In this document: positions 1 to 6,142 of the stretch, piece by piece
Position numbering within the stretch: position 1 is the stretch's first letter
How the letters are laid out: every line of letters begins with the position of its first letter
NCBI GenBank assembly: GCA_002405515.1
Contig: DHLZ01000013.1
Span: 1 to 9,606 of the forward strand
Direction: 5' to 3'
Source of the DNA: Planctomycetaceae bacterium UBA4655
Lineage (GTDB): Bacteria; Planctomycetota; Planctomycetia; Pirellulales; UBA1268
Length of the DNA: 9,606 nt
Translations under genes and position numbers: made by a program
Notes under the pieces: model-generated
Databases searched by the model: none
What the model saw: the letters and a program-made list of their open reading frames with translations, nothing else
Told to the model about the DNA's origin: nothing

Positions 1-515
1 CGAGCGACTTCAGGCCGTTGAGGCTCAGCCTGGAGATCTTGGTGTTCGCGAATCCCTTGGCGACGTCCGGCGGAAGCGTGGTCAGGCCGTCGAGGGTCAG
101 AACATGCCGGGGTACGGCCGCGAGCGCCGCGGCGGCTTCCGGGGAGAGTGTTTCCAGGCCGTTGAGCGAGAGCTGTCCCCTGGCTGCCGGCCGCCCACCT
201 TGGCCTCCTGCTGCCGCCGGCGTCTTCCCGGCGGCCAACGCCCGGGCGGCCTCCGGCGTGAGCGACGTCAGACCGTTAAGCCACAGGCCTTGAATTGTGA
301 CCAGCCGTGCGGCGGTTGCCGCATCGATGGTGGTCAGGCCGCCCAGTGACACCTGGGCGGGAAAACTCCCCCGCGGAGTCGCGAGCGCCTGCGCCGTGTC
401 GGCGTCGAGCGTGGTCAGCCCGTCGAGGAGGAGAGAGCTGACATGAGCTTTTTTGAATCCTCCGGCCAGCACTCGGGCCGTTTCCGCGTCGAGCGTCTTG
501 AGGCCCCGCAGCGGG
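1..515 (-). repeat. Leucine-rich-repeat-like coding repeats in the M56 protein tail
   Basis: Seven units begin near residues 414, 441, 469, 489, 527, 551 and 575 of the M56 protein, spaced 27, 28, 20, 38, 24 and 24 residues apart. Each has the pattern LxLxGLxTLxxExAxALA, for example LSLNGLETLSPEAAAALA and LWLNGLTSLTPEAARALA. A weaker related segment (DSLTSLTPAQAELL) precedes them. The unit between 489 and 527 is lengthened by a Gly/Ala-rich insert. The last visible unit is cut by the window edge, so the total number is unknown. The pattern resembles leucine-rich repeats, but I cannot assign a named domain family. Confidence 0.8.
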
Positions 516-1750
516 AGCGACTGTGCCGGAATGCCGCGAGCGATCGCGACTTCATTCTCCGGCGGCATGAACTCCCGCAGCAGCTCGGCCTGCGCTGGTG
601 TGAGCGACGTGAGCGAGTCGGGGTCTTCGAGCAGCCGGCGATCGTCCGCCGGGCCGTCGGCCGCGGTCGTGGCGGCGAGGCCGAGCGCCAGCACGAGACC
701 CACCAGGCCGGCCATGGCGAAGGCCGGCAGCGGCCAGCCGCCGACCGCCGGATCGACGCCGGTCACGAGCCGCCGGATCCGGGCCACGAGCGACCCGTCG
801 GCCGCACCGAGCGCCGGCACGAGCTCCCGGCCGCGCAGCTCCGCGACCGCCACGAGGGCCCGTCCGTAGGCCGCACAGTCGCCCGTCGTGGCCACGACGA
901 GGTCATCGCAGCAGTGCTCCCGCTCGACGCGGATGCGGGCGGACAGCCACCACACCGCCGGATGGTAGAAGGCGATCGTCTCGAGGAGCAGCTGCAGGAT
1001 GTGCACGAGCAGATCGCCGCGGCGGACGTGGGCCAGTTCATGGACGACGAGGGTCTCCAGTTCGTGAGGCGCAAGCGACGTCACGAGGGCCACGGGCACG
1101 AGCATCACCGGCCGCAGCCAGCCCGCGACGGCCGGCACGCGGACGGCGGCCGACTGCACCACCCGCACTGCCCGCCCGATGCCCAGCCGCCGCCGGGCCC
1201 GCTCCACCATCTGCATCACCCGAGCCGGCACCTCGGCCGCACCGCTGCAGGTGAGCCGTCGCCAGGCCAGCCAGCCGACGAGCGGCCGCACCGCCGCCGT
1301 CGCCACGCCCACCAGCCACGCGGCCGTCAGCCAGCCGAGCCAGGGGCGGATCCGCTCGGCGATCGCGTAGCCGGGGGATGCTGCGGGCCAGGGCGTCGCG
1401 GCCGCCGCCGTTCGTGCGGCACCGTCGTGCGGCGGCACCACTCCCCCCCAAGCCGGCACTACGCCCCGGGCCGGCGCGCTTCCCGCCGCCACGGAACCGG
1501 CGGCATCGACCGCCTGCGGCTGCGGCCGGACGTCCACCGTGTGCCAGGTCACCACGGGTAGCGCCGCCATCGCCACGAGTCCGAAGACGAGCAGGCCATG
1601 TCGCACTCGCGGCCCGGCCCGCCATGCGACCGTCGTCGCCGCCGACGTCACCGCGGCCACGGCTGCGAACTGCCAGAGCGAGTGCACGAGCACCCAGCCT
1701 AATTTCTCGAGGATGACGGCCATCACGGGGGCATCGAGGAAGGTCTGCAT
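1..1750 (-). CDS. M56 (BlaR1-type) membrane metalloprotease with leucine-rich-repeat-like sensor tail, 3' end outside window
   Basis: Partial gene: 583 codons are visible without a stop and the frame runs off the left edge. The family consists of membrane zinc proteases that sense an extracellular signal and trigger cleavage of a BlaI-type repressor. Seen: an N-terminal helix with the family HSLWQ motif (about residues 19-42), further hydrophobic segments at about 51-69 and 137-165, the zinc site HELAH at 237-241, the family block EREHCCDD at 276-283, and a fourth membrane helix at about 341-363. From about residue 410 the protein is repetitive, with units like LxLxGLTTLDAETAxALA. By homology to BlaR1 the protease domain is cytosolic and the repeats are outside the membrane. 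An Ala/Pro-rich loop joins helices 2 and 3. The ATG at 1750 has GGGAG about 10 bases upstream, and no earlier in-frame start is seen. It follows the BlaI gene by 57 bases, presumably in one operon. No penicillin-binding domain is visible, so beta-lactam sensing is not implied. Confidence 0.9.
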   Translation of the reverse strand, partial: MQTFLDAPVMAVILEKLGWVLVHSLWQFAAVAAVTSAATTVAWRAGPRVRHGLLVFGLVAMAALPVVTWHTVDVRPQPQAVDAAGSVAAGSAPARGVVPAWGGVVPPHDGAARTAAAATPWPAASPGYAIAERIRPWLGWLTAAWLVGVATAAVRPLVGWLAWRRLTCSGAAEVPARVMQMVERARRRLGIGRAVRVVQSAAVRVPAVAGWLRPVMLVPVALVTSLAPHELETLVVHELAHVRRGDLLVHILQLLLETIAFYHPAVWWLSARIRVEREHCCDDLVVATTGDCAAYGRALVAVAELRGRELVPALGAADGSLVARIRRLVTGVDPAVGGWPLPAFAMAGLVGLVLALGLAATTAADGPADDRRLLEDPDSLTSLTPAQAELLREFMPPENEVAIARGIPAQSLPLRGLKTLDAETARVLAGGFKKAHVSSLLLDGLTTLDADTAQALATPRGSFPAQVSLGGLTTIDAATAARLVTIQGLWLNGLTSLTPEAARALAAGKTPAAAGGQGGRPAARGQLSLNGLETLSPEAAAALAAVPRHVLTLDGLTTLPPDVAKGFANTKISRLSLNGLKSL

Positions 1751-1807
1751 GGTCGTCGGGCTCCCGGAGGGTGTCGTGGCGAAGGTCGGGCGGCGTGCGT
1801 AGTCTCG

Positions 1808-2200
1808 CTAGGTCGGGCGGCGGCGTTCGAGTACGTCGAGCATGGCCCGGGCCGCGGCGATCTCCTCGGGCGCGGCGCGGCTCTGGCCCAGAGCCTGGAG
1901 GGCCACGCTCATCGCCGAGCCCTCGTAAACGGAGTCGATGAGGTCCGCGAGCAGGCTCTTGCGGGCCCGCTGCCGCGTGAACTTCGCCCGGTAGCGGTGT
2001 GGCGAGGCGGTCTCGTCGCGGGTCAGAAGCCCCTTGCCGAGCATCAGCGAGAGCATCTTCATCGTCGTGGAGTAGTTCTTCCGCCGCGCCTGGGCAATCC
2101 GCTCGTGGATCTGGCCCACCGTGCAGGGCTGCAAGTCCCAGACGATCCGCAGGATTTCCAATTCCGCAGTCGTCGGCCGGGTCGTGCCGCGGTTACGCAT
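1808..2200 (-). CDS. BlaI/MecI-family winged-helix transcriptional repressor
   Basis: This 130-residue protein fits the usual length of the penicillinase-repressor family. The N-terminal winged helix is clear: TTAELEILRIVW at 10-21 (helix 1), TVGQIHERIA at 27-36, the recognition helix NYSTTMKMLSLMLGKGLL at 42-59, and a wing around HRYRAKFT. The C-terminal helices (about 80-128) should form the dimer. Known members bind dyad operators as dimers and are inactivated by cleavage when the partner M56 protease is triggered. The partner gene lies 57 bases downstream. The ATG at 2200 has GGAG about 10 bases upstream, and an in-frame TGA two codons before it excludes a longer form. Two palindromes about 55-100 bases upstream are candidate operators, which would make the operon autoregulated. 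The regulated targets are unknown; no beta-lactamase gene is nearby. Confidence 0.92.
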   Translation of the reverse strand: MRNRGTTRPTTAELEILRIVWDLQPCTVGQIHERIAQARRKNYSTTMKMLSLMLGKGLLTRDETASPHRYRAKFTRQRARKSLLADLIDSVYEGSAMSVALQALGQSRAAPEEIAAARAMLDVLERRRPT

Positions 2201-2255
2201 CGTTCAACGCTCCAGGTGTCATGATGAAAGTCGTTTCCTCCTCGGGCGACGGTGG

Positions 2256-2273
2256 AAGCGAAGCTCTTCGCTT
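2256..2273. promoter_or_regulatory. 18 bp inverted repeat, candidate BlaI operator 2
   Basis: AAGCGAAGCTCTTCGCTT has perfect 8-base arms around a central CT. It carries the same half-sites (AGCGAAG and CTTCGCT) as the palindrome at 2286-2301. It would start at the predicted transcription start of the blaI operon. As RNA it could also fold into a small hairpin, but on the minus strand no U-run follows it, so it is a poor terminator for the upstream thpR gene. Confidence 0.5.
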
Positions 2274-2280
2274 TTCGACC

Positions 2281-2309
2281 ATGGTAGCGAAGGCCTTCGC
2301 TCCCGGCAA
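2281..2309 (-). promoter_or_regulatory. Candidate promoter of the blaI-M56 operon
   Basis: On the minus strand TTGCCG (2309-2304) and TACCAT (2286-2281) are separated by exactly 17 bases. Each hexamer matches the sigma-70 consensus at 4 of 6 positions. The predicted transcription start is near 2274, giving a leader of about 75 bases before the blaI ATG. The hexamers are weak by themselves. The case rests on spacing, on position upstream of blaI, and on the overlap with the two palindromes. Confidence 0.4.
2286..2301. promoter_or_regulatory. 16 bp perfect palindrome, candidate BlaI operator 1
   Basis: AGCGAAGGCCTTCGCT is its own reverse complement. It fills nearly all of the spacer between the candidate -35 and -10 boxes of the blaI promoter, so a bound dimer would exclude RNA polymerase. 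It shares the half-site AGCGAAG with the second palindrome, whose centre is 29 bp away. It does not resemble the TACA/TGTA operators of Staphylococcus and Bacillus BlaI. An alternative is a dispersed intergenic palindrome unrelated to BlaI. Confidence 0.5.
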
Positions 2310-2378
2310 GACCGTGGGAGAGCGGCCCCTTCGGCGACAGCCCCAAGGCATCGGACGGCCCGCAGACACGGAAAGAGA

Positions 2379-2948
2379 TCAACGATCCGCAGCCGACGGC
2401 CCCTGGCCCAGCGGAAACGTCGCCGCGACCGCGTGCTCGCTCGCCCCGTCGAGCTTGCGGCTTTCGTAGAGCTGGAATCGATCGACCGGGATCTCTTCGA
2501 TCGACAGCCCTGCCGTGGCGGCGAGAACCCGTTGCGTCCACCCCCGTGGAGCGGCCGGCGTCAGCCGGGCGAGCGTGACATGCGGCACGTACTCGCGGTG
2601 CTCGACGGCGAGCCCGCAGGATTCGATCACGCTGGCAGCGGCGGCATGGAGGGTGGCGAGGGCCGCCGACTCGGCCAACCCGGCCCAGAGCACGGCCGGC
2701 CGGCCTCGGGGAGGAAACACGCCCGTGCCCCGGATCGCAATCGTGAACGCAGCCTGCTGCACGCTCGCTAGCCGTTGCACGAGTGTTGCCTGCACATCAT
2801 CTCCCACATCGCCGAGGAAGTGCAGCGTCAGATGCAGCTGGGCCGGCCGCACCGGCCGTACGCCCTGCGGGGGATCGGCCACGAGCTTGCCGAGTTGCCA
2901 GCAGACCTGCTTCGGCAGGTCGATCGCGATGAACATCCGCCGGAGCAT
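2379..2948 (-). CDS. thpR: RNA 2',3'-cyclic phosphodiesterase (ThpR/LigT, 2H family)
   Basis: This is a two-histidine phosphoesterase of the 2'-5' RNA ligase/ThpR family, which opens RNA 2',3'-cyclic phosphates and can join or break 2'-5' linkages. Both catalytic motifs are present: HLTL and HVTL, the histidines being residues 39 and 123 counted from the chosen start. The usual N-terminal strand (MFIAIDLP) and the FLGD that follows the first motif are also seen. Length, about 189 residues, is normal. The frame can be extended to a GTG at 2969 (196 residues), and an ATG at 2936 gives the shortest form (185 residues). None has a Shine-Dalgarno site; 2948 or 2936 fits the family best. It begins 33 bases after the stop of the propeller gene, so the two may share a transcript. 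The cellular substrate of most bacterial members is unknown. Confidence 0.9.
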   Translation of the reverse strand: MLRRMFIAIDLPKQVCWQLGKLVADPPQGVRPVRPAQLHLTLHFLGDVGDDVQATLVQRLASVQQAAFTIAIRGTGVFPPRGRPAVLWAGLAESAALATLHAAAASVIESCGLAVEHREYVPHVTLARLTPAAPRGWTQRVLAATAGLSIEEIPVDRFQLYESRKLDGASEHAVAATFPLGQGPSAADR

Positions 2949-2981
2949 GGGCTTGGGCAAGGAAACCACCGCGCCGAGGAT

Positions 2982-4064
2982 TTACGGACGATTTCCGCGC
3001 CCTCTGGAAACCACTTCGCCCGCGACCGGCAGTGTGACCTGAGACAGCCGGTACTTGCCCTTGCCCGAGATGAACAGCGTTCGTCCGTCAGCACCGCCGA
3101 AGGCCAAGCCGTAAACATTCGTGGGCAGCCCAGATTCCTCGCTCGGGTCGCCCACGATCATCGCCGCCAACGTCGTGCCGTCGGGGGTGAACACCGCGAC
3201 GGCGCTCCCCGACGACTTGCCGTGGGATCCCCCGATGTAGATGTAGCCGTTGGCGTCCACGGCCAACCCATGAATTCGCCCCAGCCACCCGAGCAGCTTG
3301 TCCGAGCCATCCTTCGCCGGCGGCAGGTCTTTCAAATGCGAGGTCGTGAACCGATCCACCGCGATGAAGAATGCTCCTTCTCCCAGGCTGCCGTCCTTCT
3401 TCACCGGAAATCGCCACACGCCACGGCTTTCAGGATTCGGCAGTTGCGAGGTGACGTACAACCACTCGTGTCCGGGACTCAGGCCGATCCCATAGGAATG
3501 GCCGACGTGAGGCTTGGCGATCATGACGTCAGCGAGGGTAAAGTCCTTCTTTTCGGGCAACAGATAGCGGGTTCCCGTCGAGGGATAGCCCGACCAGTAG
3601 ATCGTTCCGTTCGGATGCGTCGCCAGCATCAGCGGCGTGCAGAGGCCGGTCTGGAGACTTTTGTCCCTGTGGTTGACCCCTGTTTCCTCGAGGAGCGTTT
3701 CCTCTTTTGCATCCGCGGTGAGCCGGGCGAGGCGATAGAGGACGTCGTCCTTGTTTTCGGTGAACAACAGCCGCCCCTGAGGGTCCACGGCGACGCCGAA
3801 CGGACTGGTGAGCCCCTGCTCCTTGACGATCTCAAACGTGTCCGGCGGCATGAAGGCATGGAGTTGGGCCGGTTCGCGATTGGCGATGATCAACCTGCCG
3901 TTCCACCAAGCCATGCCCTTGGCGAGGAACTGCGGGCTGGATTCGACTTTCCTGGCGAAATAGACGCCGGATATGGGCTTGTCCTGCGCCCGGGCTGCGA
4001 TGACGGAAATCGCCATCAACACTGTCAGAACAACCGGACAAATCGTGCTCATTCGCGGGAGCAT
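2982..4064 (-). CDS. Secreted SMP-30/gluconolactonase-like or NHL-like beta-propeller protein
   Basis: This 360-residue protein has an N-terminal signal peptide: a hydrophobic stretch (CPVVLTVLMAISVIAA, about 9-24) ends in an AxA-type site before QD. The rest is a series of blade-like units, each ending in a short strand pair: GMAWWNGRLIIANRE, GVAVDPQGRLLFTENKDD, HPNGTIYWSGY, GLSPGHEWLYVTSQ, HGLAVDANGYIYIGG and YGLAFGGADGRTLFISGKG. This is the six-bladed propeller architecture of SMP-30, strictosidine synthase and NHL proteins. In SMP-30 lactonases an Asp metal ligand usually lies in a D-G-hydrophobic motif; the matching place here reads IHGLAVD, so lactonase activity is doubtful. An ATG four codons later (4052) gives a more ordinary signal peptide start. 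A weak promoter-like pair (TTGCCA at 4089-4084, TATGCT at 4065-4060, 18-base spacer) overlaps the first ATG and would favour 4052. No ribosome site is seen. The substrate is unknown. Confidence 0.8.
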   Translation of the reverse strand: MLPRMSTICPVVLTVLMAISVIAARAQDKPISGVYFARKVESSPQFLAKGMAWWNGRLIIANREPAQLHAFMPPDTFEIVKEQGLTSPFGVAVDPQGRLLFTENKDDVLYRLARLTADAKEETLLEETGVNHRDKSLQTGLCTPLMLATHPNGTIYWSGYPSTGTRYLLPEKKDFTLADVMIAKPHVGHSYGIGLSPGHEWLYVTSQLPNPESRGVWRFPVKKDGSLGEGAFFIAVDRFTTSHLKDLPPAKDGSDKLLGWLGRIHGLAVDANGYIYIGGSHGKSSGSAVAVFTPDGTTLAAMIVGDPSEESGLPTNVYGLAFGGADGRTLFISGKGKYRLSQVTLPVAGEVVSRGRGNRP

Positions 4065-4103
4065 AGGCAGGCCGGCGAGACGTTGGCAAGCGGCGGGGAA
4101 CTC

Positions 4104-4144
4104 GATGTCACCCGAAACTCGATGTCACCCAGATGATGTCACCC
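4104..4144. repeat. Three direct copies of GATGTCACCC
   Basis: The decamer GATGTCACCC occurs at 4104-4113, 4121-4130 and 4135-4144, so starts are 17 and 14 bases apart. The first two copies share the longer core AACTCGATGTCACCC and the last two share GATGTCACCCAGA. The cluster lies in the 107-base gap between the propeller gene start and the 3' end of the 81-residue protein gene. It could be a binding-site array upstream of the propeller gene or a relic of a transposon end. No transposase or target duplication is visible. The rest of this gap shows nothing recognisable. Confidence 0.7.
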
Positions 4145-4171
4145 AGAACATGAATCGTCAGGTGAACCCCA

Positions 4172-4417
4172 TCACGCAGCGGGATTTGAATCCTGCAGGC
4201 TGAACGGCTCGATCGAGGCGACGTGCAGGAGCGGGCAGATGTCAAACTCGGCCGGCATGCCGTCGTCGGAAACGTCCACTCCCACGAGAATGTCGTTGCG
4301 AAGCAAAAGCGCCATCTCCGGATGACGGACCTCGTAGGCCTTCCCGCTCGACATCACGAGCCGAAACGGCTTGAACGGCTGCTGGCGGAGCAGTTTGCGA
4401 ATGCCTTCCGGCGACAT
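4172..4417 (-). CDS. Small conserved-type hypothetical protein (81 aa)
   Basis: An 81-residue cytosolic protein with no membrane segment or signal peptide. It opens with MSPEGIRKLLRQQPFKPFRL, followed by VMSSGKAYEVRHPEMALLL, an acidic middle (VGVDVSDDGMPAEFDICPLL) and HVASIEPF near the end. I recognise this pattern (a short helix, then QPFKPF, then a beta-rich segment with a HPE motif) as that of small planctomycete proteins of unknown function, often annotated only as hypothetical. This is from memory, not a search. The ATG at 4417 is chosen over longer in-frame options because AGAGGT lies 5 bases upstream and because a good promoter at 4443-4471 would place transcription start near 4436, inside any longer frame. 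It is a single gene, divergent from cimA. No function is proposed. Confidence 0.8.
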   Translation of the reverse strand: MSPEGIRKLLRQQPFKPFRLVMSSGKAYEVRHPEMALLLRNDILVGVDVSDDGMPAEFDICPLLHVASIEPFSLQDSNPAA

Positions 4418-4422
4418 GATGC

Positions 4423-4428
4423 ACCTCT
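4423..4428 (-). promoter_or_regulatory. Ribosome binding site deciding the start of the 81-aa protein gene
   Basis: AGAGGT on the minus strand lies 5 bases before the ATG at 4417. It supports this start over an upstream in-frame start at 4522, which would place the coding region across the promoter. Confidence 0.6.
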
Positions 4429-4442
4429 GAACCACCCTTCGG

Positions 4443-4471
4443 AGAATATACGCCCGTACATATTCTGTCAA
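4443..4471 (-). promoter_or_regulatory. Sigma-70-like promoter of the 81-aa protein gene, with dyad symmetry
   Basis: A perfect -35 TTGACA (4471-4466) is followed after 17 bases by TATTCT (4448-4443, 4 of 6 matches). Predicted start is near 4436, about 18 bases before the gene. The same stretch holds an inverted repeat: AGAATAT at 4443-4449 and ATATTCT at 4460-4466, 10 bases apart. The arms cover the -10 box and the edge of the -35 box, so a repressor site is possible. This AT-rich patch stands out from its GC-rich surroundings. Confidence 0.65.
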
Positions 4472-4557
4472 CGGCCCTTCCCGGCCGCGATCGCAGGCTG
4501 GCCCGCCCGCGGCCGCAGCCAATTCCCGGCCGATGAATCACAAGCTACCCTTGGGCC

Positions 4558-6138
4558 ATGCGAACCATCGAAATCTACGACACGACGCTCCGCGACGGCA
4601 GCCAGGGGGAGGGAGTCAACTTCTCGCTCGAGGACAAGCTCGCGATCACGAGGCGGCTCGACGAGGCGGGCGTGGATTTCATCGAGGGAGGCTATCCGCT
4701 TTCCAACCCGAAGGACTCGCAGTATTTCGACCGGGTTCGTTCCCTGAAGCTCGCCAACGCGCGGGTCTGCGCCTTCGGCATGACCCGTCGCCGGGGCATG
4801 GAGGCCGCCGCCGACCCCGGCATGAAGGCCCTCCTCGACGCGGGCACGAGCGTCGTGACGATCGTCGGCAAGACCTCCGCCTTCCACGTCGCCGAGGTGC
4901 TCGGCGTCTCGCGGGAGGAAAATCTCGCCATGATCACCGACACGGTTGCCTACCTGACCGGGGCCGGCCGGGAGGTCTTCTACGACGCCGAGCATTTCTT
5001 CGATGGCTGGAAGCTCGACCGCGGCTACTCGGCCGCCACGATCGTCGCCGCCGCGCAGGCTGGCGCGACACGGATCGTCTGCTGCGACACCAACGGGGGG
5101 ACGTTGCCGGACGAGATCGCCCGGATTCTTGGCGAGGCGGCCGCGGCCCTGAAGGCGGCCGGCTGCGACCGACCGCTCGCCATCCACTGCCACAACGACT
5201 GCGACCTCGCCGTCGCGAACTCGCTCGCGGCCGTCGCGGCCGGGGCCGTGCAGGTGCAGGGCACGGTCAACGGCATCGGCGAACGGTGCGGCAACGCCGA
5301 TTTGATCTCGGTCGTGGCGAATCTCGCGCTCAAGCTGCCCGGCTACCGCGTGCTCGGCGGCTCCGTTGAAGGCTCGGGCGTCGCGCACCTCACGGAGCTC
5401 TCCCGGTTCGTCTACGAGACGGCCAACATGGGCTACCGAGCCAACCAGCCGTTCGTCGGGGCGAGCGCCTTCGCCCACAAGGGAGGCATGCACGTCCACG
5501 CCGTCGCGAAGGCGACCGAGTCGTACGAGCACATCCCGCCGGAGGCCGTCGGCAACTCGCGGAGGATCCTCGTGAGCGAGCTCTCCGGCCGGTCGAACAT
5601 CGCCGCCATGGTGAAGCGGGCCGACGTGCGGAACGACCGGGCCGTGCTCGACAAGGTGCTCGCCGAGGTCTGCCGGCTCGAGAACGAGGGCTGGCAGTTC
5701 GAGGCGGCCAATGCGTCGTTCTCGCTGCTCGTCGACCGGCTTACCGGCTCGTTCCGGCCCCTCTTCACCCGCGACAGCTACAACGTCGATGTCGAAAGCC
5801 GGGGCGAGGGGGACATCCGCACGCTCGCCACGGTGAAGCTGCTCGTAGCCGGCGGCCCGCGGCACGAGGTGGCCGAGGGGGACGGCCCCGTAAACGCCCT
5901 CGACGCCGCCCTTCGCAAGGCGCTCGAGCCGGTCTACCCGCCGATCGCGCGGATGCACCTGCTCGACTACAAGGTCCGCGTCATCAACGCCCAGGAGGGC
6001 ACCGCCGCGAAGGTCCGCGTTTCCATCGAGAGCACCGACGGCGACGAGGTCTGGGGCACGGTCGGCGTGAGCGAGAACGTCATCGAGGCGAGCTGGCTCG
6101 CCCTCGCCGACGCGTTCCACTATTTTCTGCTGCGGTAG
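4558..6138 (+). CDS. cimA: (R)-citramalate synthase
   Basis: The enzyme condenses pyruvate with acetyl-CoA to (R)-citramalate, the first step of the threonine-independent route to 2-oxobutanoate and isoleucine. The 526-residue length matches the long citramalate synthase subgroup of the LeuA/homocitrate synthase family. Seen: DTTLRDG at 8-14 (start of the TIM barrel), GVNFSLEDK at 19-27, FIEGGYP around 41-47 in place of the IPMS-type EVGFP, the metal-binding HCHND at 210-214, and NGIGERCGN at 238-246. The mid-region SAFAHKGGMHVHAV belongs to the linker lid. Residues from about 405 onward form the LeuA-type allosteric domain, which binds the end product in related enzymes. The ATG at 4558 fits the family N-terminus (MRTIEIYDTTLRDG); there is no clear Shine-Dalgarno site. 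A 140-base divergent gap separates it from the 81-residue protein gene, and no convincing plus-strand promoter is visible there. The allosteric effector (probably isoleucine) is inferred from the family. Confidence 0.93.
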   Translation: MRTIEIYDTTLRDGSQGEGVNFSLEDKLAITRRLDEAGVDFIEGGYPLSNPKDSQYFDRVRSLKLANARVCAFGMTRRRGMEAAADPGMKALLDAGTSVVTIVGKTSAFHVAEVLGVSREENLAMITDTVAYLTGAGREVFYDAEHFFDGWKLDRGYSAATIVAAAQAGATRIVCCDTNGGTLPDEIARILGEAAAALKAAGCDRPLAIHCHNDCDLAVANSLAAVAAGAVQVQGTVNGIGERCGNADLISVVANLALKLPGYRVLGGSVEGSGVAHLTELSRFVYETANMGYRANQPFVGASAFAHKGGMHVHAVAKATESYEHIPPEAVGNSRRILVSELSGRSNIAAMVKRADVRNDRAVLDKVLAEVCRLENEGWQFEAANASFSLLVDRLTGSFRPLFTRDSYNVDVESRGEGDIRTLATVKLLVAGGPRHEVAEGDGPVNALDAALRKALEPVYPPIARMHLLDYKVRVINAQEGTAAKVRVSIESTDGDEVWGTVGVSENVIEASWLALADAFHYFLLR

Positions 6139-6142
6139 CTCC

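Noticed and set aside
443..1561. Long plus-strand open frame (372 codons) opposite the M56 gene
   Set aside because: Its translation is a low-complexity Arg/His/Pro-rich sequence with no motif, and the minus strand carries a well-supported M56 protease with HELAH. It is a GC-rich shadow.
1038..1625. Minus-strand open frame (195 codons) inside the M56 gene
   Set aside because: It is in a different frame from the M56 reading, which is continuous from 1750 to the left edge and carries HSLWQ and HELAH. The alternative is Gly/Arg/Ala-rich with no domain.
1..1750. Reading the BlaI/M56 pair as a beta-lactam resistance operon
   Set aside because: No beta-lactamase or penicillin-binding domain is visible in the window, and the sensor part is a repeat array. 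The family is widely used for other signals.
2256..2301. The two palindromes as a rho-independent terminator for thpR
   Set aside because: The hairpins lack a following U-run on the minus strand, and they lie 78 bases or more past the thpR stop. Their place on a promoter fits an operator better.
2775..4136. Plus-strand open frame (453 codons) opposite thpR and the propeller gene
   Set aside because: It spans two recognisable minus-strand genes and their junction, and its translation shows no family motif.
4468..6120. Minus-strand open frame (550 codons) opposite cimA
   Set aside because: The plus strand encodes a full-length citramalate synthase with all family motifs. The reverse frame is a codon-bias mirror rich in Arg, Val, Asp and Gly.
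6139..6142. A bidirectional terminator between the convergent cimA and SEC-C genes
   Set aside because: The gap is only 4 bases and no stem-loop is visible around it, so any terminator must lie inside the coding regions or be rho-dependent.
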